Of a stretch of DNA of 64,000 bases, positions 26,404 through 36,842 are shown in pieces. This stretch comes from CAYYYG01 sp964591375 (GTDB lineage: Bacteria; Patescibacteriota; Microgenomatia; UBA1406; GWC2-37-13). The stretch lies in NCBI GenBank assembly GCA_964591375.1, contig CAZQAU010000005.1:1-64000 (forward strand), given 5' to 3'. Every line of letters begins with the position of its first letter. The first letter of the stretch is position 1. The notes beneath the pieces were generated by a model. That model searched no databases and was not told where the DNA came from. It worked only from the letters and a program-made list of their open reading frames with translations. The position numbers and the translations under genes are program-made.

Positions 26404-29400
26404 ATGAATTTTTTGTCAACACAGGCATCATTTGGGTTTTCTGTTGATTCTTTGGATACGAATGGAATGTTTAAAAACTGGTACAGTTATGTGACTGCTC
26501 ATGCGTTAGGCAGTGATGATGTTTATGCATTTGAAAAAGCAAAAAACGTTGCGATCATGTTCGGAAGTCCAATGAATTATATTTCTCCAAAGCAATACAA
26601 AGCAAACGGGCTTCTTTATTCTAAAGAGGAAGACAAAAAGATTTATAGCTTTTCTGTTTACTATGGGTTTGTGGGAGAAATGAAAAAGAACAGACTCGTT
26701 ATGGAAGAAGACGATGGCCCTGGAACAGTTGAAGAGGAAGTCCCTGTTTGGAATTATTGTGACTATCATGATACAAAAGACTTGTTTTTTGGCACTAGAA
26801 TATATATTTCCAATGTGCAATTGCCATGTGCAAGTCCATTTATGGTATATGGTATGGTGGTAAAATTAATTCCAGCTATGACAAATCATTCGTATGTTGG
26901 GTACACAACATCGAATTGTATTGAGTTTATAGACTGGATTGTTGGGTTTTCTAGTCCCAGTAGAATCACACTCGAAAACATTTTGCTTCATCTGAAAGGA
27001 TATGATATGAGATTGGCAAATGAAGATTCCCATAACAACATCGTCCAGGAATTTAGGAACTGTTCAAATTTGATTATTTCGAGCGCAAACAACAATCCAA
27101 AAGGATTGCTATCCACTGATAGTCTATCTTGCATAACCAACAAGAAATTTGTAAAGTTTCGAAACTACTATTATGATGTGTCTGCAGCATATGTTCAAAA
27201 TCCAGAGTTTATGTTTTTATCAAAAGTATTAGGAATTGCTACGATAGAACGCTTGTTTGTACAGAATCTATCGTTTATTTTGGCGGAATTGAAAGGGAAT
27301 TTGTGCGGAGTGTTTTCTTTTCAGTTTATGATGAATTTGTTGATTCTTTCGTGCAAAGACAACAGTGCATTATTTGCTATTTTATGTGCATACGAAAACA
27401 CGTTTAGTTCGTTTGCCAAATTTGATGTGGCTGCCACTATGTGGTTTACCATTATGAAAGATATTTTCAGAAACAAGATGAACGAACTGACGATGGAACA
27501 AAATAGAGAAATGACCACCGCAATCAACTTTGCAAATGATATGAAAAACAAATTTCTAAAGTCTTTTAGAGAAAAGATGTTTATAGCAGAACGCTATGGA
27601 CAAGGGCTTTTGCCAGTGCTTCAATATGTTGAAGACGAAAATTACCCAGGATACTATTCTAATGATGAATATACTGGCATAACTGAAGACCTTATGGAAT
27701 TTTTGAAATCGAAAAGCATATACAAATTGAATGAGTCTTATAACAAATATGGTGACAAAGAGTTGGTACTTGTGCCTCATAGTTGGGACAAATGTGTAAA
27801 TATAATATACAATACATTGAAAGAAACATCTGAGTGTGATAGGGCAATTGATATATGGAATTGGCCTAGATGCCAAAGCAAACCCGAGCCTATACTCGAA
27901 AAAGTTGGCGGATTATTTACATTGAATAGTATTATTTTTGTATTGCCAACCATTGCAAAAGCAGCTGAATTTGATACTATTTATGACAAACGTTCTACAG
28001 TTATAGATTTGGAACGGGCTTTTTACCCAGAAACCTTTGAATCAGATGTTCTCAAAAACACAAAAGTCATTGTGTTTGTTAATGCAGAAATCATGAATCC
28101 GACATTGTTTATTTGCACACTCAAGACTTACATTAACAGAAAATATGATATTATAATCATTTGCGATTTGGCTTGTTCAAGACACAAAATTAAATATTCT
28201 TCATTCAATGGATTATTGTCAGGCATTGTCAAGACTTTTAAAGATACATCAATAATAAAATATGTTTCAGAATCGGAATTTATTGATGATGTTCGTATGG
28301 ATGCAAACGAAACAATGCCAGAACTTGGAGATTTGAATGTGGAGATTTCTGTAAATCTCCCAAGTAATTTGAAAAATGCATATAGGTCTATTGATGGTGT
28401 TGGGGATACAGTCGTATTTTTTTCCCGGACGTTTAAAAAATTTGGATTAAACGAAAAGTGTCTTGTTGGATCGGTGCTTGGAAAAGAATGGTCGAAAACA
28501 ATATCAAGTTGGTCAGAAAATACTTTGAAAAAGAACATGATAGTATATATTGGAGATACTGGAGAACTGGTTCGTATTCAAGATATCAAAAGAGGCTGTT
28601 TTGACTCTTTGATTTATATGAGCATATCGAAAAACGAAGAGAATTATGGAACATATTATAATAACAAAAACACAATGTGTTGGATAGCAAATGGAGTAGC
28701 TACCCATTTTTCATGTTGTTCTGTAAGATCGGCCATTCCCATCATTCATACATACACCGAAGAAAAGATTGAACAGATGAAGTTGATTAAAAATACACAA
28801 CAATCATACAATAAATACAATGAAAGCAAACCTGATAGATTTTCCGTTGAAGTAAGGCCGGTATATCATTCTATTATATCAACAAACGTACTTGAAGCCA
28901 ACCAATATTTTGGAATGCAATGCAAAGAAGGGGTTTTAATATGCCCGGTTATCAATGATCAATCCCATACCTATATTTCTCGTCATGATATTATGATGGC
29001 GGCAAGACATTGTTGTGAGAAATTGGATGTGGTTATAATTCCCATCAAAATGGAAAATGAAAAATATGTAATTGATGTGGACGTATGTGACAGTGATATT
29101 GGGAAATACCTTAAAGATAAACCTATTTCTGAAGAAGGGTATATGTGGCAATGGATTTCGTCTATATTTGATAGTTGTGGTAAATTAAATCAAGAAAAAG
29201 ACAAAGATGCGATAATGAACGAAATAGATGAGGAAGAAAATGAAGACCTTCAAGATGACGAAGAAATCGGAGAAAACGAAATCTATCAAGAAGAAGAAGG
29301 AGAAGAAGAAGGATCGTCCGACGACGGAGAAAACGGACATAACGAAAACGAAGAAGGAGAAGAAGAAAATAGCGAAAACGAAGAAGCATCCGACCAAGAA

Positions 29401-29511
29401 GAAAGCCAAGGACAATCAAGTGCTGGTGATGATAGTCCCGGAGAAAAATTTACTTTCGATGATTTCGAAGATGCATTGAATGAATCAAGCGAAGAAGTTG
29501 TGATTGATTGA
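26404..29511 (+). CDS. Large protein with long acidic C-terminal tail
   Basis: This 1035-residue protein has no recognised family. Residues 1-900 look globular, with alternating strand/helix segments (DIIIICDLACSRH, TVVFFSRTF). They lack a Walker A or nuclease motif that I can defend. Residues 920-1010 are almost wholly Glu, Asp and Asn, a chromatin- or nucleic-acid-mimic type tail. The TATA-less promoter region ends in GCAAACAAAATG. Size and position as a lone plus-strand gene suggest a structural or replication accessory role, without proof. Confidence 0.85.
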   Translation: MNFLSTQASFGFSVDSLDTNGMFKNWYSYVTAHALGSDDVYAFEKAKNVAIMFGSPMNYISPKQYKANGLLYSKEEDKKIYSFSVYYGFVGEMKKNRLVMEEDDGPGTVEEEVPVWNYCDYHDTKDLFFGTRIYISNVQLPCASPFMVYGMVVKLIPAMTNHSYVGYTTSNCIEFIDWIVGFSSPSRITLENILLHLKGYDMRLANEDSHNNIVQEFRNCSNLIISSANNNPKGLLSTDSLSCITNKKFVKFRNYYYDVSAAYVQNPEFMFLSKVLGIATIERLFVQNLSFILAELKGNLCGVFSFQFMMNLLILSCKDNSALFAILCAYENTFSSFAKFDVAATMWFTIMKDIFRNKMNELTMEQNREMTTAINFANDMKNKFLKSFREKMFIAERYGQGLLPVLQYVEDENYPGYYSNDEYTGITEDLMEFLKSKSIYKLNESYNKYGDKELVLVPHSWDKCVNIIYNTLKETSECDRAIDIWNWPRCQSKPEPILEKVGGLFTLNSIIFVLPTIAKAAEFDTIYDKRSTVIDLERAFYPETFESDVLKNTKVIVFVNAEIMNPTLFICTLKTYINRKYDIIIICDLACSRHKIKYSSFNGLLSGIVKTFKDTSIIKYVSESEFIDDVRMDANETMPELGDLNVEISVNLPSNLKNAYRSIDGVGDTVVFFSRTFKKFGLNEKCLVGSVLGKEWSKTISSWSENTLKKNMIVYIGDTGELVRIQDIKRGCFDSLIYMSISKNEENYGTYYNNKNTMCWIANGVATHFSCCSVRSAIPIIHTYTEEKIEQMKLIKNTQQSYNKYNESKPDRFSVEVRPVYHSIISTNVLEANQYFGMQCKEGVLICPVINDQSHTYISRHDIMMAARHCCEKLDVVIIPIKMENEKYVIDVDVCDSDIGKYLKDKPISEEGYMWQWISSIFDSCGKLNQEKDKDAIMNEIDEEENEDLQDDEEIGENEIYQEEEGEEEGSSDDGENGHNENEEGEEENSENEEASDQEESQGQSSAGDDSPGEKFTFDDFEDALNESSEEVVID

Positions 29512-29569
29512 AATAATACAATGGAATGCGGTTTATTTATGTAAAAATGATATGAAAATAAATACTCTT

Positions 29570-32500
29570 TTATAATATAGTTGGACCGCCTTCCATACGT
29601 TGGATATAATAAAGTGTCAATCCCAATACTTGTATATCCCCTAAATATGTATCAGTCGGATCTGAACCTGAAAATCTTGATAAAAAGAACCATCCTATAG
29701 ATTCTCCTAAGAACTGGGAATAAATTTGACTGTCAGGTAAATAAATCGTAGTTGAATACAATTGCTGGGTATTGGCTGTAATCGCTGGTATTGGAATCAG
29801 TGCATTAAAAAATATGGGATTTTTTGTAGATAAGTCATCGCCAACTTTGGTAGTAAGTTGTCCAAAATATAAAGAAGCTACTCCATTCGCTGCCACAGTT
29901 GGAATATATGTCAAAGTGACGTTAAATGCACATGACACATCAGCATCTATAGGAATGTTAAAATTCATGCCTCTTAGAGCATTTGTACCAAAAGCCATTA
30001 CTGCATTCGAAAATCCGGCCATTACACTAGGAGTAAAAAAACTTACACTATAATCACCTAATGTTGACCCTGTCAATTGAGGTTGAAATAAAGAACTGCT
30101 AAATATTATATCTGATATGCGTCTTGCAAATCCATGATATAATGTAAATCCTTCAACGGTATCTTCTTTTGTATTTCCAGTATATCCAATATATGAAAAA
30201 GTAGGCGGACTTGCCATTGGAGCAACTGCAACACGATATCTGACCCAATAAAGAGGTCTAGTATAGCCTGGATCATTTCCAAGTCCCCAAGGATCAAAAG
30301 GAATTCCATAATAAAAATATCCTGTTTTCATTTGCCAATTATAATTTGTAATAGTTGTTCCAGTTGTTTCAAAACCCCATCCCGCTTCAAATGGTGTGTA
30401 TGGATATGTATAATAATAAGTCATATGTATTATATCATGCCAGTTTAATCCGTCATAATATTCAAAAACAACAGTTGAACCACCAAGCACTGCAGGAGTT
30501 ATCACATTCATAATTTGTCCAAAATGTTGGAAAGGTAAACCAGTCGAGGGATTATCCAAATCAACGGCAAAATACATCATCCCTCCTAAATCAACAGGCA
30601 TTGTATATGTGTTACCAGAACATAACAAATCATCAATCTTTGTGAAGGCTCCAAATGGGTCTCTATAATAAATAACATATTCTCTTGAAGAATGTTTTCC
30701 AGTACCACAAAATACACTTTGCGGTTTTTCTGGTACTCCTACGGAAACATCTATTAAATTTCTTTGTATGGCTCCTTCGTTTAATGATATATCAACATAC
30801 ACTGCATCAACGGTAGAAGGTTTTGGACCACTAGTACAATTATAGTGTTGCAAATCACCGAATTGATACGTAACAGTTTCTGTATTGTCAATAATATAAT
30901 CGCTGGCAATTGGACCGTACAATGGATCAAGAATGACATCGGAAATAAATAATTCCGTAAAGCCTGAAACTATGGTAGGCATATGAACAACCGCATACGA
31001 AATATCACTTGCATACAATTGATCAATGGTTATTGATAATGTAGTAGCTGGAATGTAAATTCCTGTGGATAACCCAATCAAACTAATATCTGTTGCAAAA
31101 ATAACACATGTAACAGAAGTAATATATACTCCTATTCCAAACGACCCGGGCACATGTTGCATATTCACATTATTTAAATAAGTTTCGCCTGTATGATCAA
31201 ATTGGAGCGTTTTTGTTGGTAATCCGTTATCAGCAACCAAATCACAATCCGAAATGTCAACTTGTTGAAAAGTTAGTCCGGAAGAAGAACTTGCATATAA
31301 TCCTAAACCACTTCTCATTCTGCAGTGACTAATACTTGTAATTCCAAAATTTATAAATCCCGTTTGAATTATATACGGGGCATTCAACCCATTGAAAAAT
31401 TCAAACCCAAAAATAGTATTATATCCTTGCAAATCAAAAATAGCAAATCCTGCTGTGCTAGGAGTCAATGAAGCACCACCTACAACTTTTGAAGTAATAC
31501 TAACATATGCAGGAACAACCAATGGACCTGCACTATTGTCTATAATATATGTCCCTGGACAAAATTCTATACCAACACTGTTTGTTGCATTAGGGTTTAA
31601 TAGTGTTGCCTGAGCAAGAGCAGCCGTAATATTGCCAGATGGACCACATACTTGTATTACTGTACAATTCTCAACTGGCAAATTTAGTAATTTATCAATT
31701 GCAGTAAACACATCAAAATATTGGTCACTTGTAGTATTCAACAAATTGATATAATCCACTTGTAATGTTCCATTATTTGTTATAACCGTATTCCCAGTGA
31801 TAACAAAAGTGCCATTTGGAGTGCAATATGCACATGGCAAAGAAGATACGTTCAAATTGTTTAAAAAGGTAAACAAATCAAATAATGCTCCACTAGTTGT
31901 GTTCAAAAGAGATATTTGATATGCAGTTGTATTGCCATACAAGAATGTATCTCCATCAACAATCATATCATTGTCTACAATAAATGTTCCGTTCGGTGCA
32001 CAGTGTGCACATGTTAATGATGCCGTTATGTTATTTAAAAATGCAAAAACATCAAAGAAATTGCCACTTGTTGTATTTAGTAATTGAATATCGTTTACTG
32101 TGAGACTTCCGTCTATTATGGCATTGTTTCCATTGCATGTTAAACAACCAAGATTCGGCAGGCTTTTGTTTGCCGTTGTTACTGTTGTTCCTATATATGA
32201 ACCTATCAACAACAGCAATAATAACCACATCAATAAAGAAATAGCAAAAAAGAAGGTGGCCCATCGTTTGTGTTTTTTCAAGTCCGTTTGTAAATTTTGT
32301 AGTTGTTGTGATACTGGTAATTGATTTTCTAGTTGAGATGGAGAGTTGTTTTCTGGAGAAAGTGGTTGATATTGAGACGTTGGTTGAACAGGTGTTGGTT
32401 TGGGTTTCGGAGGATTTGCTATAGGTTTGTCGACGGGCTTGAAATTTGTTTTATATGGGTCAAAATCGTCTGGGATATTTGGTTTTACTGAAGTCACTGG

Positions 32501-32641
32501 ACGATATTCTTGTGTAAACGGTGACGCGACGTTTTGTAATGGAGCGCTTGGTGGTTCATTGATAGTTGAAAATGGCACAGTTTGTTTAAACACAAGGCCG
32601 GCTTCTTTTCTGGAATATTTACCGTGTTGTTCGATATTCAT
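29570..32641 (-). CDS. Type II membrane glycoprotein with triple repeat and beta-helix
   Basis: This 1023-residue protein looks like a virion spike or surface protein. Residues 1-125 are Pro-rich and cytoplasmic-type, and a strong signal-anchor helix spans about 128-150. Three repeats of 55-58 residues follow, each starting LLNTTS and containing a Phe-Asp-Val/Leu-Phe core (near 186, 244 and 299). The first two end in a Cys-x-x-Cys-x-Pro-Asn-Gly-Thr-Phe block. Residues 330-590 are Ile/Ser/Thr/Gly-rich short strands like a right-handed beta-helix (pectin-lyase type). The C-terminal part is Tyr-rich and beta-rich. Many Asn-x-Ser/Thr sites lie on the ectodomain side. Folds are inferred from pattern; no catalytic residues were identified. 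Confidence 0.85.
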   Translation of the reverse strand: MNIEQHGKYSRKEAGLVFKQTVPFSTINEPPSAPLQNVASPFTQEYRPVTSVKPNIPDDFDPYKTNFKPVDKPIANPPKPKPTPVQPTSQYQPLSPENNSPSQLENQLPVSQQLQNLQTDLKKHKRWATFFFAISLLMWLLLLLLIGSYIGTTVTTANKSLPNLGCLTCNGNNAIIDGSLTVNDIQLLNTTSGNFFDVFAFLNNITASLTCAHCAPNGTFIVDNDMIVDGDTFLYGNTTAYQISLLNTTSGALFDLFTFLNNLNVSSLPCAYCTPNGTFVITGNTVITNNGTLQVDYINLLNTTSDQYFDVFTAIDKLLNLPVENCTVIQVCGPSGNITAALAQATLLNPNATNSVGIEFCPGTYIIDNSAGPLVVPAYVSITSKVVGGASLTPSTAGFAIFDLQGYNTIFGFEFFNGLNAPYIIQTGFINFGITSISHCRMRSGLGLYASSSSGLTFQQVDISDCDLVADNGLPTKTLQFDHTGETYLNNVNMQHVPGSFGIGVYITSVTCVIFATDISLIGLSTGIYIPATTLSITIDQLYASDISYAVVHMPTIVSGFTELFISDVILDPLYGPIASDYIIDNTETVTYQFGDLQHYNCTSGPKPSTVDAVYVDISLNEGAIQRNLIDVSVGVPEKPQSVFCGTGKHSSREYVIYYRDPFGAFTKIDDLLCSGNTYTMPVDLGGMMYFAVDLDNPSTGLPFQHFGQIMNVITPAVLGGSTVVFEYYDGLNWHDIIHMTYYYTYPYTPFEAGWGFETTGTTITNYNWQMKTGYFYYGIPFDPWGLGNDPGYTRPLYWVRYRVAVAPMASPPTFSYIGYTGNTKEDTVEGFTLYHGFARRISDIIFSSSLFQPQLTGSTLGDYSVSFFTPSVMAGFSNAVMAFGTNALRGMNFNIPIDADVSCAFNVTLTYIPTVAANGVASLYFGQLTTKVGDDLSTKNPIFFNALIPIPAITANTQQLYSTTIYLPDSQIYSQFLGESIGWFFLSRFSGSDPTDTYLGDIQVLGLTLYYIQRMEGGPTIL

Positions 32642-32804
32642 TGTCTGGTTGATATATACATAACTTTTTCAAAAAAAATGCTGTCTGTTATGTAATGTCA
32701 ACTGTATATAAATATACACTAGAAAAAAATATATCGTTTATAAATATCTAATTTTTCCAATTACAAAAAATACATCATATGTATATAATAATAAAACTGC
32801 ATTT

Positions 32805-33839
32805 TTAATTCTTAAGATTGTTTCCAAATATGGTGGATGCAAACTCGGCCTCCCTTTGATTAGCCATAACTAATATATTACATTGGATTTCATTATCGGA
32901 TGCACTATCTTCCTCATCTTCACTGTTATCCTCTTCGCTTTCGTTATCGTCGTCATCATTTGTTTCCTCCTCTTCAGATATATATGTGATATCATCGTCA
33001 ATCACTTTGTCTATGTCTTCAATAGTTTCGTGACAAATTATATTACGCAATAGCTGTTGTTTCGCAATCTCATTCTTTTCAACAACTTTCAATCGAATAC
33101 TATTGCTTTTTTCCAAGGGCACTATTTTTGAAGGAGAACCAATATAATCTCCGTTTGACACTTGCGATTTGGAGTCGGTCGTGTTTTCATCAAAAACAGT
33201 AGATTCTGTAGAACTTTCGGTACATTGTTCAACTGGTTTCGATGATTCAGTATCACTTTTGGGCTTCTGTTTTTGCAGTTTCTTTTTTTTCAATAATCGA
33301 ATGCATTTTTGTAGCTTTTGTTTTGTATTAACTTTCGATGTTTTTGGTGATTTCGATGCCGACCGAGTTTTGACGCAACTGGGGAATTCTTTATCTGCAA
33401 GCAGTCTTTTGATTCTTCGTTCTTTATATGTCTTAGAGTGAACAAATTTTTTTGTCCTTGGACGTAGCATCAGTAATTCCTCGGTAATGTTTGAATTAGG
33501 ATTTCTTTTTTTATCAAGGGCAGAGTTTAAAAACAGCATATTAGGTATTGTTGTGTAAACAGCGCCAGCAAAATAAGACGGAATGATTTTCAATTGTTGT
33601 AAGTCAATAATTATATCAGGATGCCTGCTTTTGTTTGTTGTATTGTATGGAAAGTTTTCAAATGCAACCGACTCCAGTTCTACAACCATCAAACCATCGT
33701 TTTTCTTGGTTTTGTATTTTTCAATACCTATCAGTTTGATATTTCCTTTCTTCTTAAGTTGTTTTAAATGACCTTCCTGACGAGTATCTGGTATAACAAT
33801 GTCATTGTTTGTATAGTTTTTGATTTTTCTGCACACCAT
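32805..33839 (-). CDS. Hypothetical protein with basic middle and acidic C-terminus
   Basis: This protein has 344 residues from the ATG at 33839; the frame extends upstream only to a TTG. The N-terminal 100 residues look folded and the middle (about 125-200) is strongly Lys/Arg-rich. The last 80 residues are acidic (ISEEEETNDDDDNES and following). This charge layout fits a nuclear or chromatin-binding protein. No DNA-binding domain was recognised. Confidence 0.8.
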   Translation of the reverse strand: MVCRKIKNYTNNDIVIPDTRQEGHLKQLKKKGNIKLIGIEKYKTKKNDGLMVVELESVAFENFPYNTTNKSRHPDIIIDLQQLKIIPSYFAGAVYTTIPNMLFLNSALDKKRNPNSNITEELLMLRPRTKKFVHSKTYKERRIKRLLADKEFPSCVKTRSASKSPKTSKVNTKQKLQKCIRLLKKKKLQKQKPKSDTESSKPVEQCTESSTESTVFDENTTDSKSQVSNGDYIGSPSKIVPLEKSNSIRLKVVEKNEIAKQQLLRNIICHETIEDIDKVIDDDITYISEEEETNDDDDNESEEDNSEDEEDSASDNEIQCNILVMANQREAEFASTIFGNNLKN

Positions 33840-33968
33840 TTTTATTTTTTTGAGCAAAAAAAGCGGTGTTTTTACTATGATTTATTATTAGTTAAAAATG
33901 CTTTGATAGGAGATTTTCTAAAAAACGGAAAATCAAAAAACATGCACAGTGACTGTATTGATTTGTTT

Positions 33969-34535
33969 TTAATGAAAAAAAGGTTTACTATGATCTTTGA
34001 AAAACATAACGGCAACAGGCGAGCTTTGTATTATATTTTTCTCACTGTAAACATATTCCAATGAAATATATTCGTCCAAGCTTTTGTCCAAAAAAACATT
34101 GTTGCCAGCGTGCAGATGCGGAACAACGTTCGATTTCAAGTCCATTACATAATAACAATAATATTCCCATGATGTTTTAGACCATGATTGAATCAATGCA
34201 TAGTTGTTCAATGTCATCATATTCACTTTTTTTGGATCAGAAAAATTCCAGCAATTGATAAAATTAACAAAATTTGGTTTTCTTTCCAATTCTCTGTAAA
34301 AGTAATCAACTAGTTGATGGTATTGCAGTGTTTCTTGTGCACTTTCTGACAGGTTTGAAATTTGAAAGGTATGTATTGATGGATAATTGATTTTAACATC
34401 ATCATTTGCAGTTTGTTTCGGAATGGGTTTTCTTGATTTCTTTTTAAAGTGTTTCCTTTTAGGCTTGACTTCAAACAGCTTTGTTTTTTGTGTTATATGG
34501 TCGTATATATGTATTTGGCGACTTTGTTGACTCAT
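33969..34535 (-). CDS. Hypothetical protein, 188 residues
   Basis: This orphan has 188 residues with a basic N-terminal segment (KPKRKHFKKKSRKP, about 24-37) followed by a Trp/Tyr-rich globular part. There is no membrane segment. It diverges from the YqaJ nuclease gene and shares a 110-base promoter gap with it, including TACTATAAAAATAAA for the plus strand. The basic N-terminus could be a nuclear targeting signal. Confidence 0.78.
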   Translation of the reverse strand: MSQQSRQIHIYDHITQKTKLFEVKPKRKHFKKKSRKPIPKQTANDDVKINYPSIHTFQISNLSESAQETLQYHQLVDYFYRELERKPNFVNFINCWNFSDPKKVNMMTLNNYALIQSWSKTSWEYYCYYVMDLKSNVVPHLHAGNNVFLDKSLDEYISLEYVYSEKNIIQSSPVAVMFFKDHSKPFFH

Positions 34536-34645
34536 TTGTATATTTTTTTAATTGTTTCCCAAATTTGTGGTCAAAGTGTTTTGTGGGGATACTATAAAAA
34601 TAAATTTTACTTTTTTGACAAAGTATTTTTTCGCTATTTACAAAA

Positions 34646-35575
34646 ATGGCATTAGAAGGGAAAACAGAGGAATGGTTAAAGCAGCATCTAGGATGTTCAT
34701 CAGGTAGTAGTGTATCAGAACAAATTGGATGGTCTATATACGGCACCCCTATACAATCATGGGATGCAGTAAGGAAGGCGAAACATAAAGAATTTAGCGA
34801 AGAAAACCAAAAATATCTCGACTATGGAAACGAAAACGAACCCAATAATATGAAAACATTTGCCATATTATGGGGAGTGGATTTGTACGAAAGTCCGTTT
34901 GTATATGACAAAACCCATAAACGATTACGTACTACTCCAGATGGATATATTAGAGACGATATTATTGATAACAAACCAGCGGTTCTTGAATGCAAATGCC
35001 CACAGAAATTATATGAACATCCTCCTCCCAATTACTTACCTCAAATGTACTGTGAAATGAATGCATATGGAACATATAAATGCTATTTTACAGCATGGTC
35101 AAAAAGCAAAATGATAATATGGATGGTATTATGGGACGATAAAATGTGGAATTTCATAAAACTATTTTTGTACAGGTTTTGGGAATGCTTAAAGGCAGAT
35201 ATTGCTCCGGTGGAATCCATTATTCCAATTATATCAAATGATATGCAACGATGGTGTGAAAAGGGATATAGTGAAAAATTCAAACAAATATGGTTGAAAT
35301 ATATGCGAAGAACAAAACCATTGTTTGTATTGCCTCCCACTCCTTTAATATGTAAAGTATATGAAGCAACTGGTGAATTCTTACCTGATGAAAACAAATT
35401 TAAAGTAGAAGATGTGATACTTTCAAAAAAACTAACCCTTAAAGGAATTTGTAACGGGTCTATAAAACCCAAGACAGAATTTGAAAAGGAACTATATCGA
35501 TTTTCAAAATTGGATGTAAAAAAGGTTGATTTACGGTTATATTGTAAAAAAGATGGTATTGCATGTAAAAAATAA
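34646..35575 (+). CDS. YqaJ-family viral recombinase/exonuclease
   Basis: This 309-residue protein has the nuclease core of the YqaJ/lambda-exonuclease family (PD-D/ExK superfamily). These enzymes resect DNA ends for single-strand annealing recombination and genome concatemer processing. Visible motifs are YGNENEP (E65), TTPDGYI (D99), LECKCP (E115 and K117 as the E-x-K pair) and LPQMYCEM (Q133). All are in the right order and spacing. The core covers about 30-180. The remaining C-terminus is helical and not recognised. A TATA-like box lies about 55 bases before the ATG. Such genes occur in many large eukaryotic DNA viruses and phages. Confidence 0.9.
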   Translation: MALEGKTEEWLKQHLGCSSGSSVSEQIGWSIYGTPIQSWDAVRKAKHKEFSEENQKYLDYGNENEPNNMKTFAILWGVDLYESPFVYDKTHKRLRTTPDGYIRDDIIDNKPAVLECKCPQKLYEHPPPNYLPQMYCEMNAYGTYKCYFTAWSKSKMIIWMVLWDDKMWNFIKLFLYRFWECLKADIAPVESIIPIISNDMQRWCEKGYSEKFKQIWLKYMRRTKPLFVLPPTPLICKVYEATGEFLPDENKFKVEDVILSKKLTLKGICNGSIKPKTEFEKELYRFSKLDVKKVDLRLYCKKDGIACKK

Positions 35576-35580
35576 AACCA

Positions 35581-36474
35581 TTATATTCGCTTCAGCATAT
35601 TGTATCTGGCTGTCAGTTTTGTAATAGGAGAGTTTTCAAAGATTTGTTTCATTTTTTCATCGGAAACTGCATTGATATGGCCTTCTTTATTGTTAAAGTA
35701 TGCAATAGCTACCGGACCATTTGCATGCAATGAGCCGTCATTTTCATTAAGTCCAAGCTTTTTCAAATCATATTTGTAGTTTTGCGATTGAAACACCAAT
35801 GGTTTGGTTGAAGTTCCACTTCCTGTAAGCTCCAATCGTTGCTTGAGCCAGTCATAGTAGAATCTTTCGTTCAATAATTCGTATACTACGATTTGGAATT
35901 TTGTCTTGGTTCTGGTAATGGCTTCAAAAATGGAATACATTCCGGAGTCTATGTTTTGAGCTGATTCCTGCACAGAATTCGTATGTTTGTTTGTAATTTG
36001 TGACATTATCATATGAGGCTCCGATCTATATGTGATGAGAATATATGGTTCCATACCATGGTCTCTGATTTGTTGTACCATATAATCAATATTGACAATT
36101 TCGCCTTCATGAGGCATGCTTCGATGCATGACGGCACACGATTTCTTTACCAAATCGTATTGTGTAAAATCAATTTGTGACCAATTGGAAATTTTCTTTT
36201 TGTGGTGTGTAATCCCTAGTTTATCATCAAACGGTTGATCGTGACCGGATTTACCAAAACAATCTGCCATATGGATCATCATTTTGACAGTATATCTATT
36301 TCCTGCGGATTCTGGTCCAACAACTAGATAAAACCTGGGCTTTTCACTAGGCACATAATCTTGAATGGCATATTGCGGCTTGGGTGCAACGGGTGGTTCT
36401 TTGTTGTTTTCGTTCCAAAAGAAGGCGTTTGTACAATATATCAATGAAATAAATACCAATACAAAAACACGCAT
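35581..36474 (-). CDS. Secreted/lumenal sulfotransferase-like protein
   Basis: This 297-residue protein begins with a hydrophobic signal (MRVFVLVFISLIYCTNAFF). Residues 47-70 form a strand and P-loop (FYLVVGPESAGNRYT) like the PAPS-binding loop of sulfotransferases, whose motif is also loop-Ser/Thr-Gly-Thr-like at the N-terminal end. A second block, YILITYRSEPHMIMSQ (about 148-163), resembles the 3-prime phosphate-binding Arg...Ser segment (RxPxxxxxS). It would act in the ER/Golgi lumen on sugars or proteins. The substrate is unknown. The stop lies 5 bases from the convergent nuclease stop. Confidence 0.75.
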   Translation of the reverse strand: MRVFVLVFISLIYCTNAFFWNENNKEPPVAPKPQYAIQDYVPSEKPRFYLVVGPESAGNRYTVKMMIHMADCFGKSGHDQPFDDKLGITHHKKKISNWSQIDFTQYDLVKKSCAVMHRSMPHEGEIVNIDYMVQQIRDHGMEPYILITYRSEPHMIMSQITNKHTNSVQESAQNIDSGMYSIFEAITRTKTKFQIVVYELLNERFYYDWLKQRLELTGSGTSTKPLVFQSQNYKYDLKKLGLNENDGSLHANGPVAIAYFNNKEGHINAVSDEKMKQIFENSPITKLTARYNMLKRI

Positions 36475-36584
36475 GGTTTGTTTATTTGTTATTATGATTT
36501 ACAGTATCTACAAAATATATCAATGTGTATCATTACTTATACAATAAATAATCTGTTTGAAAAATAAAATCGAGATCTTTTTTT

Positions 36585-36842
36585 TTAAGACATGGACAAT
36601 CGACGAGAAATTTGTTGCTCCATCTGCAAAAAGGAATGAATGATCGTCCCGATAATCCCAACCGTATCACTTGTAAATATCACATTTTGCAACAATTGTA
36701 CTATACTGGACCCAATCTGATCTGCTTCTTCTGAGTTTCTTGTTCGCAATGGATCTTGAATTAAATCTATTAGGGTTTGGTTGAGCATCCATGGCGGAGA
36801 CATCCTGACTTGAATCTTTTTGAACGGTGAACAAACCCCCAT
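36585..36842 (-). CDS. Small hypothetical protein
   Basis: This 85-residue frame has an ATG at 36842 and a second possible ATG at 36806 (MSPPW). The C-terminal 50 residues look like two amphipathic helices with regular hydrophobic spacing. The 200-base gap upstream has TATA-like words (CTTATAAAG) and an inverted TTCGGA/TCCGAA pair. That supports transcription of this strand. No family was recognised. Confidence 0.5.
   Translation of the reverse strand: MGVCSPFKKIQVRMSPPWMLNQTLIDLIQDPLRTRNSEEADQIGSSIVQLLQNVIFTSDTVGIIGTIIHSFLQMEQQISRRLSMS

Noticed and set aside
29162..29479. Arg/Leu-, Phe- and Lys-rich frames on both strands
   Set aside because: They are shadows of the GAA/GAC-rich acidic tail of the 1035-residue gene.
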